Shown: positions 40,301-50,136, counted from the stretch's first letter. The stretch: 64,000 bases of DNA from Rhizobiales bacterium TNE-4 (GCA_019083985.1 JAHRCV010000003.1:390818-454817), one strand, 5' to 3'. Notes: a model not told the origin generated them from the letters alone. Numbers and translations: made by a program.

Positions 40301-40818
40301 GCGAGGATCAACGCCACCCACAGCGCGAGATCGCCGAAGGGGGAGCTCGTCTGGCTGAGCGTTGAAGGATCGATCCCCTCGAGAAGGAGGCTGAGCGAAC
40401 TGGAGATCGCCTTTAATTGCAGCGCGATGTAAGGCACCGAGCCGATCACAGCGATAAGCGCGACAATTGCGGCGACCCGTTCGTTCTTGCCGTAACGGGC
40501 GGCAACGAAGTCGGCAATCGAGGTGATGTTCTGCGATTTTGCGAGCCGCACAACCCGGCGCACAAGCACGCTGCCAAGGCCGATGACAAGGATGGGGCCG
40601 AGATAGATGGCAAGAAAATCGGGGCCCGACCGCGCCGCCAGGCCGACGGAGCCAAAGAAGGTCCAAGAGGTACAGAAGACGGCGAGCGTCAGCGCATAGA
40701 TCGCGGTGCGGCCCCGCCCACGAATGAAGGAGCGGCCGGCCGTATCGCCGAAATGGGCGATCGCAAACAGCGCGCAGAGATAGGCCAAACCGGCCAATAT
40801 GACGACCCAGCCAGCCAT
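37306..40818 (-). CDS. hybrid sensor histidine kinase with Na+/solute symporter domain
   Basis: A 1170-residue fusion. Residues about 1-500 hold some thirteen membrane segments of the Na+/solute symporter (SSS) type. A PAS domain with its own linker covers about 640-760, followed by a coiled coil. The HisKA domain has the phosphorylated His815 in AAASHDILQPL and the HATPase domain GTGLGIPDHK. The C terminus is a receiver with Asp1098 in IVADYHLDDGDG. This is the CbrA/NahK-type plan with an added receiver. CbrA homologs sense carbon source status. The receiver has no output domain, so a phosphotransfer protein or separate regulator should follow. It converges on the isomerase gene. Confidence 0.93.
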   Translation of the reverse strand: MAGWVVILAGLAYLCALFAIAHFGDTAGRSFIRGRGRTAIYALTLAVFCTSWTFFGSVGLAARSGPDFLAIYLGPILVIGLGSVLVRRVVRLAKSQNITSIADFVAARYGKNERVAAIVALIAVIGSVPYIALQLKAISSSLSLLLEGIDPSTLSQTSSPFGDLALWVALILAAFAMAFGTRQVDTTEHQDGLMLAVAAESIIKIVAFIAVGFFVSYGLFDGIADIFARAAQRNDIVPLLDRSNGPLAFIVIALLSGSIILLLPRQFHVTIVENRNEDDVKVGAWAFPLYIVAINIFVIPIALASDMLMPGGIDHDMAVLELPLYHGAPILALIAFIGGLSAATAMVIVASVALAIMVSNDLVMPVLLRRRAVLASASGGDMGGRVLMIRRGAILVTMLLSYAYYRASTEQALAAIGLISFVATSQIAPSFFGGLYWRRANAKGAIAGLTTGIFVWAVLLLLPSVQDLKPLFILLGNIQDTLGLDFLSPGPSSLDRIVHGTLWSLSLNILAFTSVSIMTSATPLERLQASAFVSSEKPAMAQAFRLWRTSVSVSDLQTAVARYLGTERTHEAFTDFARKRGQALEPGAEADIHLLRFAEHELASAIGAASSRLVITLLLRRRNVTKKAALKLLDDASAAIQYNRDLLQHALDHARQGITVFDRDLRLMCWNREFQALFQLPDTLTRTGVGLDEIIRFNAQRGTYGDGPPDDYIADRLESFVNDHDPVRVRLRNSGIVIEIRSAHMPDGGIVTTYTDVTEQVLAEEALERANETLEKRVVERTEQLTRLNGELERAKGEAEEANQSKTRFLAAASHDILQPLNAARLYATTLLETAQTQDDPALAENINASLEAVEDILTALLDISRLDAGAMQVEIGVFRIDDILAQLKREFDPIAKEKGLDLVFVKTSLAVRSDRRLLRRLLQNLISNAIKYTPRGRVLVGARRDKGRAIIQVWDTGLGIPDHKRREVFQEFQRLEQGARVARGLGLGLSIVERIARVLDHAVDLQSEPGRGSCFSVTLPITQALPKTDQETVSVPTIGAPLAGTLVLAIDNEPAILDGMKRLLTGWGCVAVTAPNLKDAMTEIRPYKSAPDAIVADYHLDDGDGIEAIVALRWKLGMDIPAILVTADRSPEVRDAAAEKSIHVLHKPLRPAALRSLLAQARALRTAAE

Positions 40819-40949
40819 TCCGCCCCCTGATCGGCCCGGTATCCGGCCTTCACTTTAGACAGCTGTGACCGCCGGGCCAAGGCGCGCGTGTTCCTCTTGA
40901 TCCCAGCAGCGCCCCTCGCCACATTGAGAAGGCAGCATTCGAGACGGAT

Positions 40950-42023
40950 ATGGACCCAAAACAGCTTCGCCTCGCCGAATTGGACGGCCGATCACGCGAA
41001 ATCTTCCGTCGGATCGTCGAGAACTATCTCGCGACCGGTGAGCCGGTGGGCTCGCGCAACCTGTCGCGCGTCATTCCAATGACGCTGTCGCCCGCCTCTG
41101 TCCGCAATGTCATGGCGGATCTGGAAGCCGCCGGTCTTATCTATTCGCCGCATATCTCAGCTGGTCGTTTGCCGACAGAAATCGGTCTGCGGTTCTTTGT
41201 CGACGCGCTGATGGAAGTCGGCGACCTCTCGCAAGAAGAGCGCGCGCGTATCGAAGCACAGATCCGCGCCGGCGGTGAGCATAAATCGGTCGAGACGCTG
41301 CTGGCAGAAGCCTCAGGCCTGCTTTCAGGCTTGAGCCGTGGGGCGGGCGTTGTCGTGACCACCAAAGCCAATGCGACGCTGAAACATATCGAATTCGTCC
41401 GGCTCGATCACAACCGCGCGCTTGTGGTGCTGGTCGCGGAGGATGGCTCCGTCGAAAATCGCATTCTCGAATTGCCGCATGGCTTGCCCGCATCGTCCCT
41501 CGTCGAGGCGACGAATTATCTTTCCGAACGTATTCGCGGCAAGACACTCGGTGATTTGCATTTCGATCTTGAGAACGCGCGCAACGCTGCCGAACGCGAA
41601 CTCGACACGATTACAGCGAAACTTGTGCAAGCCGGGCTCGCCAGTTGGGTCGGTGATTCCGATAGTCGCCGTCTAATTGTGCGCGGTCAGGCCAATCTGT
41701 TGGAAAATCTTTCTGCTGCAGAAGATCTCGAACGAATCCGCCTTTTATTCTCTGACCTTGAGACGCAAAAGGATGTGATCGATCTTGTCGCCCGCGCCGA
41801 GCGTAGCGAAGGCGTACGCATCTTTATTGGCTCGGAGAATAATCTGTTTTCGCTGTCGGGCTCTTCAGTAATTGCTGCGCCTGTGCGCGATCGGACGCGT
41901 ACGATTGTGGGTGTGATTGGCGTGATTGGGCCGACCCGTTTGAATTATGGTCGCATCGTTCCGATGGTCGATTATACGGCGCGCGTTCTGTCGCAGCTCA
42001 TCAATCGCAATCCGGTGGAATGA
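40950..42023 (+). CDS. hrcA: heat-inducible transcription repressor HrcA
   Basis: Represses chaperone genes by binding CIRCE operators. The 357-residue protein has the N-terminal winged helix (about 10-80), including [13 protein letters not shown] and [22 protein letters not shown], seen as [10 protein letters not shown]. The central GAF-like domain and the C-terminal [14 protein letters not shown] signature are intact. In many relatives hrcA is followed by grpE. Here its stop directly abuts that of a convergent transporter gene, so it is monocistronic. I found no CIRCE sequence in its upstream 131 bases. Confidence 0.96.
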   Translation: MDPKQLRLAELDGRSREIFRRIVENYLATGEPVGSRNLSRVIPMTLSPASVRNVMADLEAAGLIYSPHISAGRLPTEIGLRFFVDALMEVGDLSQEERARIEAQIRAGGEHKSVETLLAEASGLLSGLSRGAGVVVTTKANATLKHIEFVRLDHNRALVVLVAEDGSVENRILELPHGLPASSLVEATNYLSERIRGKTLGDLHFDLENARNAAERELDTITAKLVQAGLASWVGDSDSRRLIVRGQANLLENLSAAEDLERIRLLFSDLETQKDVIDLVARAERSEGVRIFIGSENNLFSLSGSSVIAAPVRDRTRTIVGVIGVIGPTRLNYGRIVPMVDYTARVLSQLINRNPVE

Positions 42024-42869
42024 TTAGGCGAGGCGAAGCAAGCCGATTCCGCTGACAGCGAGAAAGGCTGCGAGAATACGCCGCCAGCCGAGTTTTTCTT
42101 TCAGCATGAACGCTGCAATCGCCATGGCGAAGAGGACGCTCGTTTCACGCAGCGCTGCGACAGGGCCAACAGGGCCATGCGTGAGGCCCCAGACGGCAAG
42201 AATGTAAGACAATGTCGAAATGCAACTCACCAACAGGCCGAACACCGCATTGCCTTTGAGGAAGTGCTTCGGCCACACGCCTTCGAAGGCCAGCATCACC
42301 GGGGTGCTCACCGCAATGATGATCGCCATCAAGGCGGCATAGCCAATCGGATTGCCGGACAGACGCGCGGCACGTGCATCCAGCAATGTGAACAGCGCGA
42401 GCCCAATCCCTGACGCAACCGCCAGCAACAGGCCGCGAACATTAGCCTTCTCGCCGCGCGTCTGGCCGCTTTGCGCAAGCAGCATCACAGCCACAGAGAT
42501 GAAGATGATCCCAGCGAATGTAACGATGTTGGGGATACGGTCGCCAAGGAGCACGACGCCGGCGAGGGTCACGATAACGGGGCTGATGCCGCGCATCACT
42601 GGATAAGCGACGGAGAAGGGCAATTGCCGGTTTGCCGCCATGATCAGCCGGGTGGTGACCAGATTGATGAGGGTCGCGATTGTGGCGTAAGGCCACACCT
42701 CCCACCCGGGCAGGCCATAGAGCGCGATCACCGGGAGTGAGACCACCCCCGCCATCACGACCACCGCCGCATAGGCTGCCCCCACATCGGGCCGCGTCCG
42801 CGTCGCCGCGTTCCAGATGGCGTGGAGAATCGCGCTTAGAAGGGCGACAAGGAAGACGGTCAGCGACAC
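42024..42869 (-). CDS. EamA/DMT family transporter
   Basis: A drug/metabolite transporter of 281 residues with ten hydrophobic segments in two five-helix repeats. I chose the GTG at 42869 (SLTVFLVAL), which places the first membrane helix at the N terminus. The frame extends further up to 42956 but that part is not membrane-like. The substrate is unknown. It converges on hrcA with no bases between stops. Confidence 0.88.
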   Translation of the reverse strand: MSLTVFLVALLSAILHAIWNAATRTRPDVGAAYAAVVVMAGVVSLPVIALYGLPGWEVWPYATIATLINLVTTRLIMAANRQLPFSVAYPVMRGISPVIVTLAGVVLLGDRIPNIVTFAGIIFISVAVMLLAQSGQTRGEKANVRGLLLAVASGIGLALFTLLDARAARLSGNPIGYAALMAIIIAVSTPVMLAFEGVWPKHFLKGNAVFGLLVSCISTLSYILAVWGLTHGPVGPVAALRETSVLFAMAIAAFMLKEKLGWRRILAAFLAVSGIGLLRLA

Positions 42870-43041
42870 AACAGGGCGATCCGACGGGCTTAAGCACCCT
42901 TGATAGACTGCCCCGCGGAGCCCGGTTAGCCACCTTGCCGCAAGGCTCGCGCCCAATCCATGCGATTGCTGGACCTGTCCCGCGTCCCTGATCCCTTGCT
43001 CTGTGCTTGGAAATCAGCCGTCCCCCTGCTATCTCCCGCCC

Positions 43042-44847
43042 ATGACCGCGCACAACTTCGACAACATCCGCAATTTCTCCATCGTCGCCCATATCGACCA
43101 CGGGAAATCGACCTTGGCCGACCGCCTGATCCAGTTTTGTGGCGGGCTGGCCGAGCGTGAGATGGTCGAGCAAGTGCTCGACAATATGGATATCGAGCGT
43201 GAGCGCGGCATCACCATCAAAGCGCAGACCGTCCGCCTGCAATACAAGGCGAAGAACGGCAACACCTACATCCTGAACCTCATGGACACGCCCGGCCATG
43301 TCGACTTCGCCTATGAGGTCAGCCGGTCGCTCGCCGCGTGCGAAGGTTCGCTCCTCGTCGTTGACGCATCCCAAGGGGTTGAAGCGCAGACGCTCGCCAA
43401 CGTCTATCAGGCGCTCGATGCCGGTCATGAGATCGTGCCCGTCCTGAACAAGGTCGATCTGCCTGCTGCTGAACCCGATCGGATCAAAGAACAGATCGAG
43501 GAAGTGATTGGCCTTGATGCCTCTGATGCCGTGCCGATCTCGGCGAAAACTGGCCTCAACATCGAAGCCGTGTTGGAAGCGATCGTCGAAAAATTGCCCT
43601 CGCCCAAGGGTGATGAAAAAGCCCCGTTGAAAGCGATGCTCGTTGACAGCTGGTATGATGCCTATCTGGGCGTCGTCGTGCTCGTACGCGTCATTGATGG
43701 CGTGCTGAAGAAGGGCACACCCATCACTATGATGGGAACGGGTGCACAATATCATGTCGATCGCATTGGTGTGTTCTCACCGAAGATGACGGACTTGCCC
43801 CAGCTCGGTCCGGGCGAAGTCGGCTTCATCACCGCGCAAATCAAACAAGTCTCCGATACGCGTGTCGGCGATACGATCACCGAGACGAAGCGCGAATGTG
43901 CTGAAGCTTTGCCGGGCTTCAAGCCGGCGCAGCCGGTCGTGTTCTGCGGTCTCTTCCCGGTCGATGCGGCGCAGTTTGAAGATTTGCGCGCGGCGATGGG
44001 CAAGCTGCGATTGAACGATGCAAGCTTCTCCTACGAAATGGAGACATCAGCTGCGCTTGGTTTCGGTTTCCGCTGCGGCTTCTTGGGCCTTTTGCATCTC
44101 GAGATCATTCAGGAGCGCTTGTCGCGCGAGTTCAATCTCGATCTGATCGCGACGGCCCCGTCGGTCATCTACAAATTGAAGCTGACCGATGGCAGCGAGA
44201 TCGATCTCCACAACCCGGCCGATATGCCGGACGTGATGAAGATCGAAGAGATCGCCGAGCCATGGATCCGCGCCACCATCATGACGCCGGACGAATATTT
44301 GGGCGGTATTTTGAAGCTCTGTCAGGACCGCCGCGGCGAACAGGTCGACCTCAATTATGTCGGCAAGCGCGCTATGGTCACCTATGACCTGCCGCTCAAC
44401 GAGGTCGTGTTCGATTTCTACGACCGATTGAAATCGATCTCGAAGGGCTATGCCTCCTTCGATTATCACATCACCGAATATCGTCCCGGCGATCTCGTGA
44501 AGATGTCTCTGCTTGTTAATGCCGAGCCGGTCGATGCGTTATCGATGCTGGTCCACCGGACCCGCGCTGAAATGCGTGGCCGCGCCATGTGCGAAAAGCT
44601 GAAGGATCTCATTCCGCAGCATTTGTTCCAGATCCCGGTGCAGGCCGCCATTGGCGGTAAGATCATCGCGCGCGAGACGATCCGCGCGCTGCGCAAGGAT
44701 GTCACGGCGAAATGTTATGGCGGCGACATTTCGCGTAAGCGCAAGCTCCTCGACAAGCAGAAAGAGGGTAAGAAGCGCATGCGGCAATTCGGCAAGGTCG
44801 AAATTCCGCAGGAAGCTTTCATTGCCGCCTTGAAGATGGATTCGTGA
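43042..44847 (+). CDS. lepA: translation elongation factor 4 (LepA)
   Basis: A ribosome-associated GTPase of 601 residues. G1 is AHIDHGKST, switch II is DTPGHVDF, and G4 is NKVDLP. The C-terminal LepA-specific domain is intact, with the ending [17 protein letters not shown]. The ATG at 43042 (MTAHNFDN) gives the usual N terminus; an in-frame start at 43003 lies upstream. Its TGA overlaps the GTG start of mepA by three bases. Confidence 0.97.
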   Translation: MTAHNFDNIRNFSIVAHIDHGKSTLADRLIQFCGGLAEREMVEQVLDNMDIERERGITIKAQTVRLQYKAKNGNTYILNLMDTPGHVDFAYEVSRSLAACEGSLLVVDASQGVEAQTLANVYQALDAGHEIVPVLNKVDLPAAEPDRIKEQIEEVIGLDASDAVPISAKTGLNIEAVLEAIVEKLPSPKGDEKAPLKAMLVDSWYDAYLGVVVLVRVIDGVLKKGTPITMMGTGAQYHVDRIGVFSPKMTDLPQLGPGEVGFITAQIKQVSDTRVGDTITETKRECAEALPGFKPAQPVVFCGLFPVDAAQFEDLRAAMGKLRLNDASFSYEMETSAALGFGFRCGFLGLLHLEIIQERLSREFNLDLIATAPSVIYKLKLTDGSEIDLHNPADMPDVMKIEEIAEPWIRATIMTPDEYLGGILKLCQDRRGEQVDLNYVGKRAMVTYDLPLNEVVFDFYDRLKSISKGYASFDYHITEYRPGDLVKMSLLVNAEPVDALSMLVHRTRAEMRGRAMCEKLKDLIPQHLFQIPVQAAIGGKIIARETIRALRKDVTAKCYGGDISRKRKLLDKQKEGKKRMRQFGKVEIPQEAFIAALKMDS

Positions 44848-45743
44848 TCCGCGCGCTTATTCTTGGCTTGGCTATGATGACCGCGCCCGCGCTGGCGCAG
44901 GATCGCGGGACGTTGCAGCCGAAAGACTTGCCGCCACTCAAAAATCCAGCCGATCCCAGCAATGTCGCCAAGGACGTGTTCGGCCGTGCCAAAGATGGCG
45001 CACCGGGCAAGCCCGAAGTGGTTGGCTTCTATTCCAAAGGCTGTTTGCAAGGTGGTGTTGCGCTGCCGCTCGATGGCCCGCATTGGCAGGTGATGCGCCC
45101 CTCACGTAATCGCTTCTGGGGCCATCCCGATCTTGTCGCGTTTTTGCAGAGCGTATCGGTGCGCGTGCCGCAAGAGACGAGCCGCCCCGGACTTCTCGTG
45201 GGCGATATGGCGCAGCCACGCGGCGGCCCGATGCTGACCGGCCACGCTTCGCATCAAAGCGGGCTTGACGCTGATTTATGGCTGATGCCTATGCCCGATC
45301 GCCGTTTTACGCGCGCGGAGCGAGAGGAATTGCCAGCGACCAATCTCGTCCGTGCCGATTGGCTCGATATTGATCCGTCCGTCTGGTCGCCGGATTACAT
45401 TGCATTTCTGCGTTTGCTCGCGCGCGAGAAACGCGTCGAACGTCTGTTCGTCAACGCGGCGATCAAAAAAGCGCTTTGCCGCGATGTCAAAGATGACCGC
45501 TCATGGCTGTCGAAAGTGCGGCCCATGTGGGGGCATAATTATCACGTGCATGTCAGGCTCACCTGCCCCGCCGATGCGCCCGATTGCGCGCCGCAGGATA
45601 AACCGCCGCCCGGTGATGGTTGCGATGCTTCACTCGATTGGTGGTTCACCGAAGAAGCGCTCAATCCCAAACCGGGCAAGCCGCGGCCGCCTTTGCGGAT
45701 GGCCGACATGCCGCCCGCCTGTCGCCGCATCGCGCTTGATTGA
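44844..45743 (+). CDS. mepA: penicillin-insensitive murein endopeptidase
   Basis: A zinc LAS-family endopeptidase that cuts D-Ala-mDAP cross-links in the periplasm. The 299-residue protein starts at a GTG overlapping the lepA stop. It has a signal peptide ending near residue 19 (TAPALAQD). Metal motifs are [14 protein letters not shown] (His134 and Asp142 by the HxxxxxxxD pattern) and the late HNYHVHVRL. Cys67 and C-terminal Cys residues fit the family's disulfides. Coupling to lepA is odd functionally and may only reflect genome compaction. Confidence 0.95.
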   Translation: MIRALILGLAMMTAPALAQDRGTLQPKDLPPLKNPADPSNVAKDVFGRAKDGAPGKPEVVGFYSKGCLQGGVALPLDGPHWQVMRPSRNRFWGHPDLVAFLQSVSVRVPQETSRPGLLVGDMAQPRGGPMLTGHASHQSGLDADLWLMPMPDRRFTRAEREELPATNLVRADWLDIDPSVWSPDYIAFLRLLAREKRVERLFVNAAIKKALCRDVKDDRSWLSKVRPMWGHNYHVHVRLTCPADAPDCAPQDKPPPGDGCDASLDWWFTEEALNPKPGKPRPPLRMADMPPACRRIALD

Positions 45744-45745
45744 GA

Positions 45746-48463
45746 TTATGCCGCCGGGCGCGCGAGGCTTTGCGCGGCAAGATCGAGTGTCACGACTTTG
45801 AGATCGGCATCATCCGGGTCGGCATGCGCGGTAAAGCCAAGCGCCTCGCACATCCCAAGCATCGTGGTGTTTTCGCGCAGGATCTGCCCCGATATTGTTT
45901 CGAGACCATCCTGGCGGGCATAGTCGATGATGAGTTTCATCAAGGCCCAGCCAAGTCCGCGCCCTTTGAGATCAGAGCGTAGCAGGATCGCATATTCACC
46001 TTCGCGATGATCAGCATCGGCATGAAGCCGGACAACGCCGAGCAATTGCCCCGTCTCATGATCGATGGCGGCAAAAGCCATGGCACGCGAATAATCGAGA
46101 TGAGTCAATTTCGCGACGAAGGCGTCCGAGAAATCCTTTACCGGCGCGAAAAAGCGCAGGCGCAGATCCTCACGTGTCACAGCCGCGAAGAAGGGGCCGT
46201 AGAGCGGCGCATCGTCAGGCCGCACGGGCCGCACATCAACTTTCCATCCACCCTTAAGCGTGAGGGAGCGTTCCCATTCCTTCGGATAAGGTTTGATGGC
46301 GAGACGTGGATTGGGGCCGCGCTTGCGTCCATTGGCCGGCCTCGCAATCCGCATGCGTGCATCAAGCGCGATCACACCGGACGCGTCAGCAATCAATGGA
46401 TTAAGATCGACATCTTGCAATTCCGGCAGATCGACAGCCATCTGTGCAAGCTTCACGAGTGTGCGTGCGACCTCTTCGCGGTTGGCTGCTGGTACGCCCT
46501 GATAGGCGTCAAGTGTGCGTGCGACGCGCGTGCGGCCAATCAGATCGTCGGCCAGCTTCATATCAAGCGGGGGAAGGCCGATTGCCTTGTCGTCAATCAC
46601 TTCCACAGCCGTGCCGCCACGGCCGAACACGATCACGGGACCAAACAGAGGATCATCGGCAATGCCCGCGATCAATTCACGTCCTCCATCGCGCGGCACC
46701 ATGCTCTGTACGGCGAAGCCTTCAATCACCGCGTCAGGCCGGGCTTGCAAGACCCGCTCTTCCATGCGGCGCGCGGCTTCAGTGACGGCATAACGCCCCG
46801 CGAGATTGAGCGCGACGCCGCCCACTTCACTTTTATGGACGATATCTTGCGATACGATCTTGAGAGCGACGGGCGCGCCAAGCGTCATCATCGCTTCCGC
46901 GGCAATGCCTGCATCCTCGGCTTTGGCCACAACGCTCACAGGTGCAGAGCGAATGCCGTAGCACTCAAGCACGGCAGAGGCCTCTGCGGGGTTGAGCCAG
47001 CTGCGCTCTTCCCCCAGTGCTGCATCAATGATGGCACGGGCACCTTTCGTGTCAGGCACGAATTCAGAAAGGAAACGTGCGGGCAATTCCATCAGCGAAT
47101 CCTGCGCACGCCGCCAACGCACAAGATACATAAGGCCACGCACCGCATCGGCCTCTGTTTCGTAAGAGGGAATACGCGCACTCGCGAAAATCTCTTCGAC
47201 ATCGGATTGCTGCCCGGCCCAATCGGCGAAGACAGGTTTTGATCTCAGCGCACCATTCCGATGCGCACGCACCGTCTCGGCAATCTTGATCGCGATATCA
47301 CGGCTTGAGGCCAGTGCCGTAGGTGAATTCATTGCGAGTACGGCATCAACGCCAGGATCATCGAGCAAGATCGATAGCGCTGCGGCGTGCGGCTCTGGTC
47401 CACTATCGCCGCGCAAATCAACCGGGTTCCCAGCTGACCAATCCGAACCAAGCTGTGCTTTCAATTTGGTTATCGTATCGTCAGACAGCGTCGCAATCTG
47501 ACCGCCGAGATCAATGATGCGGTCGAGTGCCAACTGACCGAGGCCGCCCCCATTGGTGAGAATGCCAATGCGGTCACCGGTGAATGGCGTCACATGCGCG
47601 AGCGTCTCAGCTGCAGCGAATAATTCATCGAGATCATAAACACGCAGCAGTCCGGCGCGGCGGAATGCGGCTTCATACACAAGATCGGGTGCGGCGAGGC
47701 GCGCAGAATGCGTGAGGCCGGTTTGCTTGCGTGCGCGTCGTCGCCCAGCCTTCACCACGAGCACGGGTTTGACACGTGCGGCCGCGCGTGCAGCGGACAT
47801 GAATTTCCGCGCATCGGTCAGGTCTTCGATGTAGAGCAGGATGGCGCGTGTCGTACGGTCTTGCGCGAAATAGTCGAGGCAATCGGCAAAATCGACATCA
47901 AACTTATCGCCAAGCGATAGCACAGCGGAAAAACCGGCTTTGTTTGCATGGGCCCATTCCAGAATGGCCGTGGCAATCGCGCCTGATTGTGAGATGAGCG
48001 CGAGATCGCCCGGCAGAGCGGGCTTCGCAGCAAAACTTGCATCGAAATGCGCACGCGGCGCGATGAGGCCCATGCAATTCGGTCCGACAATGCGAATGGA
48101 CGTGCGGCGAGCAATGGCACGCAATTCATCCGCTAGTGGATCGTCTTGTGTAAAGCCTGCCGTGATGATGATGGCGGCGGCCGCGCCGATGTCGGCCGCT
48201 TCACGCACAAGGTTAGGCACGGTGTCACGCGGCGTGGCGATCACCACGACATCGGGAACGAAATCGAGAGCCGCGAGGGATGGAACGGTGGTGATGCCGT
48301 CGATCTCGCGATGATGCGGATTAACGAGGGCGAGGGGGCCGCGAAAGCCACCTTCGCGAATTTTCCGGACCACCGACCGCCCCAGCGAGTCGGGGCGGGG
48401 GCTCGCGCCGACCAACGCCGCCGAACGGGGGGCAAAAAGCCGGTCCAGACCTTCAATGCTCAC
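45746..48463 (-). CDS. ADP-forming acyl-CoA synthetase fused to GNAT acetyltransferase (Pat-like)
   Basis: A 905-residue protein. Residues 1-130 are the CoA-binding domain (AALVGASPRPDSLGR), and about 150-460 are succinyl-CoA ligase-like. About 480-700 form the ATP-grasp domain (KSEVGGVALNLAGRYAV), and 735-890 form a GNAT acetyltransferase with RSDLKGRGLGWALMK. This is the architecture of protein lysine acetyltransferases such as Pat/PatZ that silence acetyl-CoA synthetase. The synthetase active-site His lies in the region IVGPNCMGLIAPR, where the His of active enzymes is not obvious. The GTG start follows GGAGGAGG. A palindromic element lies 78 bases upstream. Confidence 0.93.
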   Translation of the reverse strand: MSIEGLDRLFAPRSAALVGASPRPDSLGRSVVRKIREGGFRGPLALVNPHHREIDGITTVPSLAALDFVPDVVVIATPRDTVPNLVREAADIGAAAAIIITAGFTQDDPLADELRAIARRTSIRIVGPNCMGLIAPRAHFDASFAAKPALPGDLALISQSGAIATAILEWAHANKAGFSAVLSLGDKFDVDFADCLDYFAQDRTTRAILLYIEDLTDARKFMSAARAAARVKPVLVVKAGRRRARKQTGLTHSARLAAPDLVYEAAFRRAGLLRVYDLDELFAAAETLAHVTPFTGDRIGILTNGGGLGQLALDRIIDLGGQIATLSDDTITKLKAQLGSDWSAGNPVDLRGDSGPEPHAAALSILLDDPGVDAVLAMNSPTALASSRDIAIKIAETVRAHRNGALRSKPVFADWAGQQSDVEEIFASARIPSYETEADAVRGLMYLVRWRRAQDSLMELPARFLSEFVPDTKGARAIIDAALGEERSWLNPAEASAVLECYGIRSAPVSVVAKAEDAGIAAEAMMTLGAPVALKIVSQDIVHKSEVGGVALNLAGRYAVTEAARRMEERVLQARPDAVIEGFAVQSMVPRDGGRELIAGIADDPLFGPVIVFGRGGTAVEVIDDKAIGLPPLDMKLADDLIGRTRVARTLDAYQGVPAANREEVARTLVKLAQMAVDLPELQDVDLNPLIADASGVIALDARMRIARPANGRKRGPNPRLAIKPYPKEWERSLTLKGGWKVDVRPVRPDDAPLYGPFFAAVTREDLRLRFFAPVKDFSDAFVAKLTHLDYSRAMAFAAIDHETGQLLGVVRLHADADHREGEYAILLRSDLKGRGLGWALMKLIIDYARQDGLETISGQILRENTTMLGMCEALGFTAHADPDDADLKVVTLDLAAQSLARPAA

Positions 48464-48540
48464 TTTAGCCTCCTCCGGACGCGCCGTCCGGCTTGGGCAT
48501 CACTCAAGCCCAAACCAACGGTGCCACGGAAAGATGACTA

Positions 48541-48559
48541 TATTGTGCAGCGCACAATA
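48541..48559. promoter_or_regulatory. palindrome TATTGTGC-N3-GCACAATA upstream of the Pat-like gene
   Basis: Perfect eight-base arms, three-base spacer. On the minus strand it runs into TATAGT (48542-48537), a plausible -10 box, so a bound protein would block this promoter. The half sites resemble those in the phasin promoter at 53029-53061. Confidence 0.6.
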
Positions 48560-48603
48560 AAATCCATCCGGTTCTGTGCGGATGGGCCATACTTTGGGTG
48601 GTT

Positions 48604-49758
48604 TTAGCGATTTCCGAGAACGTCGCGGGCGATGATCATGCGTTGGATCTCAGAGGTTCCCTCATAGATCCGCGTGATGCGGGCGTCGCGCGCCAGCCGT
48701 TCAACCGGATAATCACGGCAATAGCCCGCACCGCCATGGAGTTGAATGGCCGTGTCGGTCGCCTTGTGTGCGCTTTCCGAGGCAAACAGCTTCGCCATGG
48801 ACGCTTCTTTGCCAAAGGGCTCGCCGCGATCCTTCTTCGCTGCAGCGTTGAGGATCAGAAGGCGTGCGGCTTCAAGCTCTGTCTCGCGGTCGGCCACCAT
48901 CCATTGGATGCCTTGGAACTCAGCGATGCGTTGGCCAAATTGCCGTCGCTCGGCGATGTAGGATTTGGCGGCCTCGAGTGCGGCACGGCCGATCCCGAGC
49001 GAGAGCGCCGCGACACCAATGCGGCCGCCCGCCAATTCGCCCACAGCCACGCGGAAGCCGTCATTCTCACGCCCCATCATCGCCGAGGCGGGCACGCGGC
49101 AATTCTCGAAATGGACGATGTTGGTGGCCGAGCCGTGCTGTCCCATTTTTTCTTCGGCCTTGCCAATGATGAGGCCGGGCGTGCCGGCTTCGACCAAAAA
49201 GCATGAAATGCCTTTGCCTTTTGGCTTGTCGGGATCCGTGACAGCCCAGACGACGAAGATGCCGGCATATTCCGCCGAGGTGATATAAATTTTTTCGCCA
49301 TCCAGAATGTAGTGGTCGCCATCCTTGCGGGCGCGTGTGCGCATACCAGCAGGATCAGAGCCCGCGCCGCTTTCGGTGAGGCAAAAGGCACCCGCCGGGT
49401 AGGTGCCATCGGCAATTCTTGGCAAATAGGTCTGGCGCTGCTCTTCGCTACCGACCGCTTGAATCACCTCGCCAACCATATTGGTCACAGACGTCGTCAC
49501 AGCCGTCGAGGCGCATCCTTTTGCCAATGCTTCAATCGCCAACGCAAAAGCCACCGTGCCTGCGCCAGTGCCGCCAAATTCGGGCCGCACATTGAGAGCC
49601 ATAAAACCGTTCTCAGCCAGAAGCTTGAGATTGGCGAGGAACTCCGCCCGTCCTTCGCCCCGATCCAGCCGGTCGGCCAAAGGGGCCAGACGGTCGGCGG
49701 CAATCTTGTCCGCCGCCTCACGGATCATGATCTCTTCATCTGAAAACGCGAATTCCAT
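48604..49758 (-). CDS. acyl-CoA dehydrogenase, short/medium-chain type
   Basis: A 384-residue FAD enzyme of the common acyl-CoA dehydrogenase size. It shows the FCLTESGAGSDPAGM segment, WVAD-type C-terminal helices and QLHGGAGYCRDYPVER. The catalytic Glu366 lies in RIYEGTSEIQR. The position of the Glu groups it with MCAD/SCAD-like enzymes rather than isovaleryl-CoA dehydrogenase. It is upstream of the Pat-like gene, which has its own apparent promoter, so the two may be separate units. Substrate is not determinable by eye. Confidence 0.94.
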   Translation of the reverse strand: MEFAFSDEEIMIREAADKIAADRLAPLADRLDRGEGRAEFLANLKLLAENGFMALNVRPEFGGTGAGTVAFALAIEALAKGCASTAVTTSVTNMVGEVIQAVGSEEQRQTYLPRIADGTYPAGAFCLTESGAGSDPAGMRTRARKDGDHYILDGEKIYITSAEYAGIFVVWAVTDPDKPKGKGISCFLVEAGTPGLIIGKAEEKMGQHGSATNIVHFENCRVPASAMMGRENDGFRVAVGELAGGRIGVAALSLGIGRAALEAAKSYIAERRQFGQRIAEFQGIQWMVADRETELEAARLLILNAAAKKDRGEPFGKEASMAKLFASESAHKATDTAIQLHGGAGYCRDYPVERLARDARITRIYEGTSEIQRMIIARDVLGNR

Positions 49759-49835
49759 CGGTCTCTCCCTTGCAGGAGAGGCTAGGGCCTATCGCCCTTA
49801 AATTGAAGAGGTGTTCCTGTGCGACTTTCGCGCAA

Positions 49836-50090
49836 CTAGCCGGACAGGCGCTGGAGCATGGCGAGCGCATTCATTAGCGAAAATGCCTCGAATGCCAAGA
49901 GTGCGCAGATGGAAACGCCTGCGAGATCCGGCCCGAGCTCAATGCGCGTCTTTGCAATACGGCGAAGCCGCCAAGGGGCCTCCGTGCGGCTTTCCCATGG
50001 CGCGATCTGGATGCGCCCGAAGCTCACGAGCGGAAACAGAAACCTTGATAGCGGATAGGCAATAGAGGCGAGTGCCCAATCGTTTTTCAT
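49836..50090 (-). CDS. small putative membrane protein
   Basis: An 84-residue protein with a hydrophobic N-terminal stretch (about 8-27), a basic middle (RLRRIAKTRIELG) and a second hydrophobic stretch at about 55-75. I recognise no family. GGAG lies eight bases before the ATG, and the frame uses codons like its neighbours, so translation is plausible. It sits 46 bases downstream of the PdhS-like kinase on the same strand and may be co-transcribed. Confidence 0.55.
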   Translation of the reverse strand: MKNDWALASIAYPLSRFLFPLVSFGRIQIAPWESRTEAPWRLRRIAKTRIELGPDLAGVSICALLAFEAFSLMNALAMLQRLSG

Positions 50091-50136
50091 CGCGCAATCT
50101 CCGGGCCGAAGCCCTGTCTAAAAAATGTGTGCGGGC

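Noticed and set aside
42442..43755. 437-codon minus-strand open frame
   Set aside because: It crosses the EamA gene start and the N-terminal third of lepA, both clear. Its translation shows no domain.
46007..47242. 411-codon plus-strand open frame
   Set aside because: Antisense to the Pat-like fusion gene. No recognisable domain, composition of a mirror frame.
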